Assembly (NCBI RefSeq): GCF_009811655.1
Contig: NZ_BGJX01000017.1
Location: forward strand, 1-64,000
DNA from: Methylosinus sp. Ce-a6
Lineage (GTDB): Bacteria; Pseudomonadota; Alphaproteobacteria; Rhizobiales; Beijerinckiaceae
DNA length: 64,000 nucleotides
Reading direction: 5' to 3'
Shown here: in pieces, positions 36,601 through 44,187 of the stretch
Layout: each line of letters opens with the position of its first letter
Numbering within the stretch: the stretch's first letter is position 1
Notes under the pieces: model-generated
The model's input: only the letters and a program-made list of their open reading frames with translations
What the model was told of the DNA's origin: nothing
The model's database searches: none
Program-made: the position numbers and the translations under genes

Positions 36601-39600
36601 TGCGGAGGCGATCGGCTCCGCCCTTTCGGAGAGCGTCTCCGCCTTCGAGGAGCGTGTCCTCGGCCAGGGCGGAGACGTCGCCTCGCGTCTGTCGACGCAG
36701 GGCGAGGCGATCGGCGCCGCCGTCGCCGAAGGCCTCGCCGCCTTCGAGGCGCGGATCGTCGGCCATGGCGAGGATGTGGCGCAGCGCCTCGTCGCCCATG
36801 GCGACACGATCGGCGGCGTCGTTTCCGACGGTCTCGCCAAATTCGAGGCCCGCGTGCTCGGCCAGAGCGAGGAGGCGGCCCAGCGGCTCGCCGCCCATGG
36901 CGAGGCGATCGGCCTCGCCGTGGCGGAAGGGATCGCCGCTTTCGAGGACCGCCTCTCGCAGCAGCATGAGGCGACGTTGTCGACGCTCGAGGAGCGGAGC
37001 GAGCGCGCGACGGCGGCGGTCGCCGGCGGGCTCGCCTCCTTCCGCGAGCAGGTCGCCCAGCAGAGCGAGGAGACTGCGACGCGCTTCCTGAAGCAAGGCG
37101 AAACGGTCGGCGCGGCCATCGCCGAAGGGCTCGCCGCCTTCGAGGAGCGCATCGCCGGCCGCAGCGACGAGACCGTGTCGCGGCTCGTCGAGCGCGGCGA
37201 CGAGATCGGCGCCTATCTCTCCCAGGGCCTCGCGGCCTTCGAGGAGACCGTCGTGCGCCATGGCGACGAGGTGGCGACGCGCGTCACCGAGCAGTCGGAT
37301 CGCATCGCTTCGGTGCTGTCCGAGCGGCTCACCGCTTTCGAGGATCAGGTCGCGCGCCAGAGCGGCGAGGTCGTCGCCCGCGTCGCCGAGCAGGCGGAAT
37401 GGGTCGATGGCGTGCTGGTCAGCCGGCTGGACGCGCTGGAGGAAGCCACGGCGCAAGTCTCGCGCACGCTGGAGGAGACGCAGGGCCGCGCCGAATCCGC
37501 CTTCGCCGCCGGCGCCGCCGCGCTCGAGGCCGGTCTCGCCCAGGGCGTCGCCGATGTCTCGGCGACGCTCGCCGACCAGTCCGCCGCGCTGCAGGAGCGC
37601 TTCGCCGTCACGGCGAGCGAGGCGGCGCTCGCCATCGCCACGCAGGGCGAGCGCATAGAGGAGGCGCTCGCCGGCCGCATCGCCGCTTTCGAGGCGATGG
37701 CCCTCGACCAGGGCGGCGCGCTGGCCGCCGCGCTCGCGGCGGGCGGCGAAGGGCTCGCCCGCGACGCGACCGAACGTCTCGCCGCGCTCGACGAGATCCT
37801 GCGCGATCATTCGGCCCGGCTCGCGGCGCAGCTCGGCGAGCATTCGCAGCAGCTCGCGACCGAGCTCACCGAGCGGCTCACGGCGGTCGACTCGGCCATT
37901 GTCAACGAGGGCGCGGCGCTAGTGGCGGCGATCGCCGCCAATGGCGATGGCTTCACGCGCGAGGTCGGCGAGCAGCTCGCCGCTTTCGACGAGGCGTTGC
38001 GCAATCGCGGCAGCGAGCTCACCGCGCAGATCGGCGAGCATTCGCGCGAGCTCTCGGCGGAGCTCGCCGAGCGGCTCACCGCCGTCGATTCGACGATCGT
38101 CAACGAGGGCGCGGCGCTGGTGGCGGCGATCGCCGCCAATGGCGACGGCTTCACGCGCGAGCTCGGCGAGCAGCTCGCCGCCTTCGACGAGGCGCTGCGC
38201 AATCGCGGCAATTTTCTCGCCGCGCAGATCGGCGAACATTCCGATGAGCTCGCCGCGGCGCTCGCCGAGCGCCTCGCGGCGGTGGACACGACGATCATCG
38301 ACCAGGGCGGCGCGCTGGTGGCGGCGCTGGCGGCGAGCGGCGACGGCGTCGCGCGCGGGGTCGAGGAGCAGCTCGCCGCCTTCGACGAGCGGCTGCGCCA
38401 ACAGGGCGGCGAGCTGGCGGCGCAGATCGGCGATCGCTCGCAGCAGCTCGCGGCGGCCCTCGCCGAGGGCCTCTCGGCCGTGGACACGACGATCGTCGAG
38501 CGGGGCGGCGCGCTGGTGGCGGCGCTGGCGGCGAGCGGCGACGGCGTGACGCGCGGGGTCGAGGAGCAGCTCGCCGCCTTCGACGAGCGGCTGCGGCATC
38601 AGGGCGGCGCGCTGGCGGCGCAGATCGGCGAACATGCGCAGCAGCTCGCGGCGACTCTGTCGGGGCGGCTCGCGGCGATCGATTCGACCATCGTCGAGGA
38701 GGGCGGCGCGCTGGCCGATCGGCTGGCGGCGCGCGCCGAGGAGGCCGCCGCCCGCATCGGCGAGCAGTCGCAAAGGCTCGCCGAGGACGTCGGCCAGCGG
38801 ATCGCGGCGATCGACAAGGCGATTTCCGGCGACGGCGCGGCGCTCGTCGAATTGCTCGGCGCGCGCGCCGACGAGATCGCCTCGGCCATGGCGGCGAAGA
38901 TCGAGACTTTCGAGACCGTCTCCGACGCCCGCACGCGCCAGGCCGCCGACCGCATCGACGCGCTCGTCGGCCGCGTCGACTCGGGCCTCGAATCGGCGGG
39001 CAAGTCCTTCCAGGACACGCTCGCCCGCCACGCCGTCGAGGTCGCCCGCGCCATGGGCGAGGGCGGCCGCGAGGTCATCCGCTCGCTGGACGACAAGGTG
39101 AAGGACATCGACGCGGTGCTGCTCGCCCGCTCGACCCAGCTCACCGAGACGCTCTCCTCCAAGGCCGAGGAGATCAACGCGGCCCTCGGCGGCCGCGCGG
39201 AGGAGATCGCTGGCACGTTGGACGGCCGCATCGGCGTGTTCGAGAACAATGTCGTCGGCCGCCTCGACGCGGTCTCCAGCGAGATCGGCGAGCGCAGCCG
39301 CATCGTCGTCGAGGCGATCAACGCCCGCATCGAGGCGATCAACGCCACCCTCGCCTCGGCGCGGCGCGAGCTCGACACCACGCTGCATGCGCGCACCGGC
39401 GACCTCGGCCAGGCGCTGACCGAGCGCGTCGGCGAGATCAGCGCGACGCTCGACCAGCGGCTCACCCAGATTCATGCGTCGCTCGGCGAACGCGGCGGCG
39501 AGGTGACGCGCGAGCTCGCCAATGTCGGCGAGCTTGTCGCCCATGCGATCGAAAGCCGCGGCTCGACCATCGTTCAGCACCTCGGCGAGAAGCGCGTGGA

Positions 39601-41188
39601 GCTCGTTTCGGCGATCGACCAGTCGACGGAGGAGCTCAAAAAGGCGCTCGCCGACGGCGCCGAGGGCTCGGTGCAGGCGCTGCTCGAGGTGAATGAGAAG
39701 CTGCGCGCGGAGCTGCCAGAGGTGCTCGACCGGCTCGGCGCGACCAACGCCTCGCTGCGCACGATCATCTCGGCGGCCGGCGGCAATCTCGCGAGCCTCG
39801 ACAAGGAGCTCGGCGGCAAGGTCGTCGAGTTCCAGACGGCGATCGACACGGTCGCTCGCCAGATCACGCAAATCGGCGAAACCTCGGGCGGCGTCATGCG
39901 CGACGCCGGCGCGGTCGTCGGGGCGCTGGAGACGCATCAGCAGAGCCTGACGCAGAGCGCCGAGCGGCTGGCGCAGAGCCAGTCGGAGCTCGACGCCGCG
40001 CTCGACGCGCGCCGCCGCTCGCTGGAGAGCCTCGTGCTTCTCGTCGAGGACAAGCGCAAGGATTTCGAGGAGACGGTCGCCGCCTTCTCCGGCCTCGTCG
40101 AGGAGAATTTCCGCCGCGTCGAGACGCGGGCCCGCGAGGTGGGCGGCTTCGTCACCCAGGCGACGCGCGAGACGGCGGGACTCGTCGACGAGCGCTTCGC
40201 CGCCGTGCGCGACGCGGCGGCGCGGGAGCGCGAGGAGACCGCCACGGCGCTGCGCGCGGCCTATGAGCAGGCCAATGACGAGCTCGCGGAGATTTTCGGC
40301 CGGGCGACGGAGAAATTCGCCGCCGCCGCCGCCGACATTCGCGGCATGTCGGTCGAGATCCAGAACGAGCTCGAGCAGACGCGCGCCGAATTGCGCCGCG
40401 GCGCTCAGGAATTGCCGCGCGAGACCGCCGAGCAGGCGGCCGCGCTGCGTCGCGTCGTCGGCGAGCAGGTGAAGGCCTTGAACGAGCTCACCGATATTGT
40501 CGCGCGTTCGGGCCGCGCCTTCGATATCGCCGAGTCCGTCGCGCCGGCCCAAGCGCCAGCGCGCCGCGGCTTCGAGGCGCCGCCGGCGGCCCCGGCGCCG
40601 GTCGCGCCTCCGGCTCCGCCGCCCCCCGCTCCGCGCGCCGAGCCTTCCTGGCCGAGCCGCGCCGCGCGGGAAGAGCCGCCGCGCGTCGCGCGGCCGATCC
40701 AGCCCGCCGCGCCGCCGCCGCTTCCGGCACGTCCGGCGGCCACCGGCGCCGAGGATGGCTGGCTCAGCGATCTGCTCGCCCGCGCCTCACGGGACGAAGC
40801 GCCCGCCGCCGCGCCGCGCGCCGGCTCCGCCCCCGGAAGAGCCAAGGCGGCCGGCGCGCTGGACAATCTCACGCTCGACATCGCCCGCATGGTCGACCAT
40901 GCCGCGGTCGGGGAATTCTGGGAGCGCTTCCAGCGCGGCGAGAAAGGCCTGTTCAGCCGGCGCCTCTACACGCCCCAGGGCCAGCAGACCTATGAGGAGA
41001 TCCGCCGCCGCTATCGCGTCGATCCGGATTTCCACGCCACCGTCGACCACTACGTCCAGGAATTCGAGCGGCTCGTCGGCGAGACCAGCCGCAACGACCG
41101 CGACGGCGAGCTGACGCGCGGCTATCTCGTCTCCGACGCGGGAAAGGTCTACACGATGCTCGGCCATGCGGCCGGCCGTTTCGAGTGA
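33620..41188 (+). CDS. giant membrane-anchored helical repeat protein, GPR/RgsE-like growth-pole scaffold
   Basis: A 2522-residue protein. Residues 1-135 are low-complexity and disordered. Two membrane helices follow (about 139-160 and 176-197). Most of the rest is amphipathic helix, with an array of 33-residue units (about 580-1350) and 66-residue units (about 1350-1700). A proline/alanine-rich stretch (about 2310-2410) leads to a conserved-looking C-terminal domain (MVDHAAVGEFWERFQRGEKG). Architecture and size match the growth pole ring protein of Agrobacterium (GPR) and RgsE of Sinorhizobium, which organise polar peptidoglycan synthesis; apolipoprotein-like repeats are a known feature. GAGGTAACG precedes the ATG. 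Identity is by architecture only. Confidence 0.75.
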   Translation: MAKSGKPQDAAVAALSAVEEALNLGGEPAAEAVTEAGEKPAPPAEKIENPAVEADAEGKGRSKPASGFNFSLPSRRQDTRQDARQDARETARESARPPEPAPPPQGRAAAKPPVAPAGAPANDDRQTIGQLRQALQLRPNTAILGYTFLSIAAWAMLWTLFVYFNQGEILDRENGSFLAPKPVLTLLALIAPIVFIFVTGVMARRAHEMKQVANSMAEVAIRLIEPETIATEQMVTLSQAIRREAASMGDGIERALARASELEIIVRTEVSNLERSYSENERRIRVLIDELTREREAILVNADNARTALLGARESLSAELQSSSTHLAETVSEAGGRVTAALGSKGEEIRLALERVGDGFNSTLSTRGEDMVQRLSVAGETIAASLTLASEEVTRRFSDGVAEADRKLQERGEALATDFETRGVSVVERLDSIGGRLVQAVGDRGDGFVDRLAETSGRVDSAIETHGGAIERSLLAASENLAMQLAEKVAATESAFKTAGDRLAELLEETRERARGEFEAHGTGLHDRFAQSLAESAGAFTEQADALQERFAAVAGEAIAAIAAHGDRVTETLADRLGAFEENVVVHGGDIATRFAEQGEQIRAALTQSATEFEQSVAARGAEATERLVEEGARIGQTVSEGLAAFEERVVGHSEEVAARLSTQGEAIGAAVAVGLAAFEERVTGHSEEVAARLVLHGDSIGSAVSEGLSIFEERVLGQGEELATRLSAQGETIGEAIAAGLSAFEERVTGHSEEVASRLAAHGDSIGSAVSEGLATFEERVLGQSEELATRLATQGETIGAAVAAGLSAFEERVTGHSEDVAARLMLHGDTVGSAVSEGLAAFEERVIGHSEDVANRLVSHGDAIGAAVTEGLVAFEERVAGQSEEVAARLAAHAEAIGAAVTEGLAAFEERVGGQGVAAAERLIEEGARIGLSVSEGVAVFEARVIGHSEAVADRLVAHGDAIGAAVTEGLAAFEERVSGQSAEATERLVAHAEAIGSALSESVSAFEERVLGQGGDVASRLSTQGEAIGAAVAEGLAAFEARIVGHGEDVAQRLVAHGDTIGGVVSDGLAKFEARVLGQSEEAAQRLAAHGEAIGLAVAEGIAAFEDRLSQQHEATLSTLEERSERATAAVAGGLASFREQVAQQSEETATRFLKQGETVGAAIAEGLAAFEERIAGRSDETVSRLVERGDEIGAYLSQGLAAFEETVVRHGDEVATRVTEQSDRIASVLSERLTAFEDQVARQSGEVVARVAEQAEWVDGVLVSRLDALEEATAQVSRTLEETQGRAESAFAAGAAALEAGLAQGVADVSATLADQSAALQERFAVTASEAALAIATQGERIEEALAGRIAAFEAMALDQGGALAAALAAGGEGLARDATERLAALDEILRDHSARLAAQLGEHSQQLATELTERLTAVDSAIVNEGAALVAAIAANGDGFTREVGEQLAAFDEALRNRGSELTAQIGEHSRELSAELAERLTAVDSTIVNEGAALVAAIAANGDGFTRELGEQLAAFDEALRNRGNFLAAQIGEHSDELAAALAERLAAVDTTIIDQGGALVAALAASGDGVARGVEEQLAAFDERLRQQGGELAAQIGDRSQQLAAALAEGLSAVDTTIVERGGALVAALAASGDGVTRGVEEQLAAFDERLRHQGGALAAQIGEHAQQLAATLSGRLAAIDSTIVEEGGALADRLAARAEEAAARIGEQSQRLAEDVGQRIAAIDKAISGDGAALVELLGARADEIASAMAAKIETFETVSDARTRQAADRIDALVGRVDSGLESAGKSFQDTLARHAVEVARAMGEGGREVIRSLDDKVKDIDAVLLARSTQLTETLSSKAEEINAALGGRAEEIAGTLDGRIGVFENNVVGRLDAVSSEIGERSRIVVEAINARIEAINATLASARRELDTTLHARTGDLGQALTERVGEISATLDQRLTQIHASLGERGGEVTRELANVGELVAHAIESRGSTIVQHLGEKRVELVSAIDQSTEELKKALADGAEGSVQALLEVNEKLRAELPEVLDRLGATNASLRTIISAAGGNLASLDKELGGKVVEFQTAIDTVARQITQIGETSGGVMRDAGAVVGALETHQQSLTQSAERLAQSQSELDAALDARRRSLESLVLLVEDKRKDFEETVAAFSGLVEENFRRVETRAREVGGFVTQATRETAGLVDERFAAVRDAAAREREETATALRAAYEQANDELAEIFGRATEKFAAAAADIRGMSVEIQNELEQTRAELRRGAQELPRETAEQAAALRRVVGEQVKALNELTDIVARSGRAFDIAESVAPAQAPARRGFEAPPAAPAPVAPPAPPPPAPRAEPSWPSRAAREEPPRVARPIQPAAPPPLPARPAATGAEDGWLSDLLARASRDEAPAAAPRAGSAPGRAKAAGALDNLTLDIARMVDHAAVGEFWERFQRGEKGLFSRRLYTPQGQQTYEEIRRRYRVDPDFHATVDHYVQEFERLVGETSRNDRDGELTRGYLVSDAGKVYTMLGHAAGRFE
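35359..38730 (+). repeat. tandem coding repeats of 99 bp and 198 bp
   Basis: Within the giant gene, about twenty 33-residue units of type AFEERVxGHSEEVAARLxxH then GDxIGAAVxEGL occur back to back to about 37460. From about 37670 to 38730 there are about five 66-residue units of type ALVAAIAANGDGFTRE, LAAFDEALRNRG, IGEHSRELSAELAERL and TAVDSTIVNEG. 33 is three 11-residue turns, the periodicity of apolipoprotein-type helices. Neighbouring units share long identical DNA runs, so expansion by recombination is likely. Confidence 0.85.
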
Positions 41189-41492
41189 CGCTTCTGCGCG
41201 GGCGCCGCAAAATGCGGCGTCCGCCGGGGCCGTGTTTTTCGGCCCAATGGTCCGTTTTGCTTCAATCGGGCGAATTATCCGCTTCCGCGAGCCGATTCGC
41301 CGCGAAAGACGGACAAACTTGTTCGAGTTCGGACAAAAATTGTGACATTTTGGCCACGCCCTCGGAAAAAGGCCTACGTATTTTCGAATCTGCTCAATTA
41401 GCAGGCAAATGCTTTGCTGTTCCGCTTGAGTGACCGCAAGCTTCGTCGCAAGAATTGTGGCGAAATCGAATCCAGAGCGGGGAGCCCGATCT
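41189..41492. other. promoter-containing gap before the porin gene
   Basis: About 300 bases, relatively AT-rich between 41310 and 41420. I could not assign a convincing -35/-10 pair or a terminator for the giant gene. No gene is seen. Confidence 0.35.
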
Positions 41493-42941
41493 ATGAAGTT
41501 CCAGTTCTTAACCGGCGCCGCCATTGCGCTGCTCGCGGCCAATGCCGCTCCCGCCATGGCGGAGGACCAGACGGGTCCGTCGGCAGTCAAGACGGTGAAG
41601 AGCGCCGAGCCGGCCAAGCCGAAGGAAGCCGAGGCGGCCTGGCTCGACACGCTGACGGTCACCGGCTATCTCGACGCAGGAATCGCGGTCAATTTCGCGA
41701 ATCCGTTCAATGGGCTCAATTGGGGCCATCTGTTCACCGATCGCGCGAGCTGGCCGCAGTTCAACCAGGGCGTGCTGACGGTGCAGCGCCCCTTGGACCC
41801 GAAAGCGACCGGTTACGACTTCGGATTTAAAATCCAGGGGATGATCGGCACGGACGCGCGCTACACGCACTTCCTCGGCGAGCTCGATTACGCGATCCGC
41901 GACAGGACCCAGCTCGACGTCGTCGAAGCCTATGCCGTCGCCCATCTGCCCTGGTTCCTCGAGAACGGCATCGATGTGAAGGTCGGTCAGTTCGTGACGC
42001 TCGAAGGCGCCGAAGTGATCACCGCGCCGGACAATCTCTTCTACACGCACTCCTATATCTTCAATTTCGGCATACCGTTCAAGCATACCGGCGTCATGGT
42101 CCACGCCGACCTGACCGACTGGCTTCTCGTCCATGCGGGCGTCACCACCGGCGTGAACACGAGCATCGGCTGGCCCGGCGACAACAATGCGGCCGCGTCT
42201 TTCCATGGCGGCGTCGGCCTCAATCTTCTCGACGGCAATCTGAGCATTCTGGCCAGCACCCACATCGGGCCGGAAAATCCCAAGCAGCTCGATCCGCTGG
42301 GCGTCGGCTGGCCGAACACTCCCCTGGCTTGCGCGTGCAATCCCAATTCGACGACTCGCTATATCAACGACATCACGGTCACCTGGAAAGCGACCGATGA
42401 TCTGACCCTCATCACCGACATCAACTACATCCGCGAGGATGGCTGGAACCCGATCTCCGTCACCGGCCTGCCCGGCGCGACGATCGCGTCGCTCGACGCC
42501 GCCTTCGGCGCGAATCTCGGGGCTCTCCCCAATCGTCCCCGAGGGGTGGACGGCTATGGCGTGGCGCAGTATGCGTCCTACAAGGTCGATGATCTGTTCA
42601 AGATCAATGGCCGCGTCGAGTTCTGGCGCGACAACAAGAATTTCTTCGTCGGCGCCTACCCGGGCTACAGCGATTTCGTAAACGTCCTCCACGGATTCTT
42701 CGCGCCGTCGGCGATTTTCCGTCCGGCTGGCGTGGGCACGAGCTATCTCGCGCTCACCGCGGGCGTGACGATCACGCCCGAAATTCCGAAGAACCCGTTG
42801 ATCACGGGCCTCATTCTGCGACCGGAACTGCGCTGGGACACCTCCGTGAACGGCACGGCGCCTTTCTTCGGGCCGAATGGACCCAAGCGCTCGACCGGAA
42901 TGTTCGCCCTCGACGTGATCGTTCCGTTCGCGCTGCGGTAA
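41493..42941 (+). CDS. outer-membrane porin, BBP2-type beta barrel
   Basis: A 482-residue outer-membrane protein. The signal peptide MKFQFLTGAAIALLAANAAP then AMA ends near residue 23. After a short Lys/Pro-rich spacer the barrel starts with LDTLTVTGYLDAGIAVNFAN. Alternating strand patterns follow throughout, for example TGVMVHADLTDWLLVHAGVT and DDLTLITDINYIREDG, and the chain ends with aromatic/hydrophobic residues (DVIVPFALR). Family: putative BBP2-like outer-membrane barrel. GGGAG lies upstream of the ATG at 41493; longer frames to 41430 are unsupported. A strong terminator follows. Confidence 0.82.
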   Translation: MKFQFLTGAAIALLAANAAPAMAEDQTGPSAVKTVKSAEPAKPKEAEAAWLDTLTVTGYLDAGIAVNFANPFNGLNWGHLFTDRASWPQFNQGVLTVQRPLDPKATGYDFGFKIQGMIGTDARYTHFLGELDYAIRDRTQLDVVEAYAVAHLPWFLENGIDVKVGQFVTLEGAEVITAPDNLFYTHSYIFNFGIPFKHTGVMVHADLTDWLLVHAGVTTGVNTSIGWPGDNNAAASFHGGVGLNLLDGNLSILASTHIGPENPKQLDPLGVGWPNTPLACACNPNSTTRYINDITVTWKATDDLTLITDINYIREDGWNPISVTGLPGATIASLDAAFGANLGALPNRPRGVDGYGVAQYASYKVDDLFKINGRVEFWRDNKNFFVGAYPGYSDFVNVLHGFFAPSAIFRPAGVGTSYLALTAGVTITPEIPKNPLITGLILRPELRWDTSVNGTAPFFGPNGPKRSTGMFALDVIVPFALR

Positions 42942-42979
42942 ACATTGCACGAGCCTGCGGGCCGAGCGCTCGAAAGATC

Positions 42980-43017
42980 GATCGTCGCGCGCAACACGCG
43001 CGACGATCGGCTTTTTC
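42980..43017 (+). terminator. intrinsic terminator of the porin gene
   Basis: GATCGTCGCGCG pairs with CGCGCGACGATC (perfect 12-bp stem, 5-base loop, 42980-43008) and GGCTTTTTC follows. It also overlaps the end of the convergent lipoprotein gene and could act in both directions. Confidence 0.85.
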
Positions 43018-43945
43018 ACTGTGTCAATATCTCGACGTCGTGATCCTGAGTCGACGTCACTTTGAAGGTCGTCTGATAGGTTTTCCCCTCGCGGCGCGCG
43101 ATGGCGACATATTCGCCTTCGGCGAGCGTCAGCGACGGAAAGGCGCCGATCAATTCGCGGATCACGTCGCCGCCCGGCGTCAGCACCGAAAAAGACGTAT
43201 TGGCCAGCGCCTCGCCGCCCGGCGCCTTGACCAGCTTCAGCGTCATTGTCGCCGCGCGATGCCGCAACGTGGCCTCTATGACCTTGCCGGCCGGCACGCG
43301 CAGATCGGCGGTGACGACCGAATTGGTCGCGTTATTGTCGCCCTGCGATCCCTGGCTCGAATCGAGCAGCGTCGAAACGATGTGATAGGCGCCCTCCGGC
43401 AGGCAGATGACCTCATCCGATCTGGCGTTGGCGAGCACCAGCTTCGCCTCCGAATTTCCGCGCTCGGGCACATAGATCGAGACGGAGAGCCGCAGCGCCG
43501 GAAGCTGCGTGTCGCCGAGCGTGTCGATGAGCTTCAGCGCGCCGGCGTTCAAGATCAGCTTCTCGCCGATATTGCGGCCCTCGACGACGACGCGCCGCGT
43601 CGCGCCGGCGAGGCCGAAGGCGGCGTGCACGATATAGACGCCGTCCGGCAATTGCGCCGAAAAGCTCGCCTCGCGAGATTCGGCGACGAGCCTGCGCGCG
43701 CCGTCCGGTCGCGCCGCATCCTCGAAAATCCGCCAGACGAGGCCGCTGCGGATCGGAATCGCGTCATTCTGCGTCAAAGCTGCGCTGAGCCGCAGCATGG
43801 AGCCCGCGGCCGGCTTCTCCTCCTCGGCCGGGACGGGTTTCGCCGAGCGGCCCTTCTGCTGGGCGGGCGGGACGGTGGTCTGCGCCGCCGCGCAGCCGGC
43901 GCCGGCGAGGAGAATGGCGAAAGCGACGAGAACAGGTGACTTCAT
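43016..43945 (-). CDS. putative lipoprotein with beta-rich repeats
   Basis: A 309-residue exported protein. The signal peptide MKSPVLVAFAILLAGAGC puts the lipidated cysteine at C18. Three similar beta-type stretches (SFSAQLPDGVYIVHAAFG, VICLPEGAYHIVSTLLD and SLTLAEGEYVAIARREG) suggest a repeated carboxypeptidase-regulatory-like or PEGA-like fold. Function is unknown. I chose the start at 43945 because it begins the signal peptide; the frame continues to 44017 near a family-A repeat. It converges on the porin gene. Confidence 0.7.
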   Translation of the reverse strand: MKSPVLVAFAILLAGAGCAAAQTTVPPAQQKGRSAKPVPAEEEKPAAGSMLRLSAALTQNDAIPIRSGLVWRIFEDAARPDGARRLVAESREASFSAQLPDGVYIVHAAFGLAGATRRVVVEGRNIGEKLILNAGALKLIDTLGDTQLPALRLSVSIYVPERGNSEAKLVLANARSDEVICLPEGAYHIVSTLLDSSQGSQGDNNATNSVVTADLRVPAGKVIEATLRHRAATMTLKLVKAPGGEALANTSFSVLTPGGDVIRELIGAFPSLTLAEGEYVAIARREGKTYQTTFKVTSTQDHDVEILTQ

Positions 43946-44017
43946 GCGCCCTGGAAGGCGCCGGCGCGCGCCCGAATGTCGATTCTCCATTGTGACCTTC
44001 GCCGTCCCTTCTGTCAT

Positions 44018-44120
44018 AGAGTCTTTCCGTGTTTCATTGAAACACGGAAAGACTCTAAACTTTTGTTTTAACGCGTTTCCGACGCCGAACCGGCGTCCGC
44101 TTCGGCTGGAAACGCTCTAG
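44018..44120. repeat. family A composite repeat (complete)
   Basis: Hairpin AGAGTCTTTCCGTGTTTC-AT(T)-GAAACACGGAAAGACTCT (44018-44056), a spacer TAAACTTTTGTTTTA, then the A module ACGCGTTTCCGACGCCGAAC-CGGCGTCCGCTTCGGCTGGA-AACGCTCTAG. Other copies are at 32371, 51756, 59912 and 63381, plus a partial at 26056. A Methylosinus-like intergenic mosaic. A CTTTCTCCCCGCTCGCGGAGAAGG-like hairpin is adjacent near 44158-44184. Confidence 0.85.
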
Positions 44121-44187
44121 GTTTTCCTGCCGATCGCTTCGCGCGGCCTTCGCCGCCTCCTTTCTCCCCGCTCGCGGAGAAGGCGTA

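Noticed and set aside
33506..37843. 1445-codon antisense frame under the giant repeat gene
   Set aside because: Its repeats simply mirror the sense repeats; the sense frame has membrane helices, a ribosome site and a conserved-looking C-terminus.
35359..38730. CRISPR-like periodicity
   Set aside because: The 99/198-bp period is coding, without short invariant repeats separated by unique spacers.
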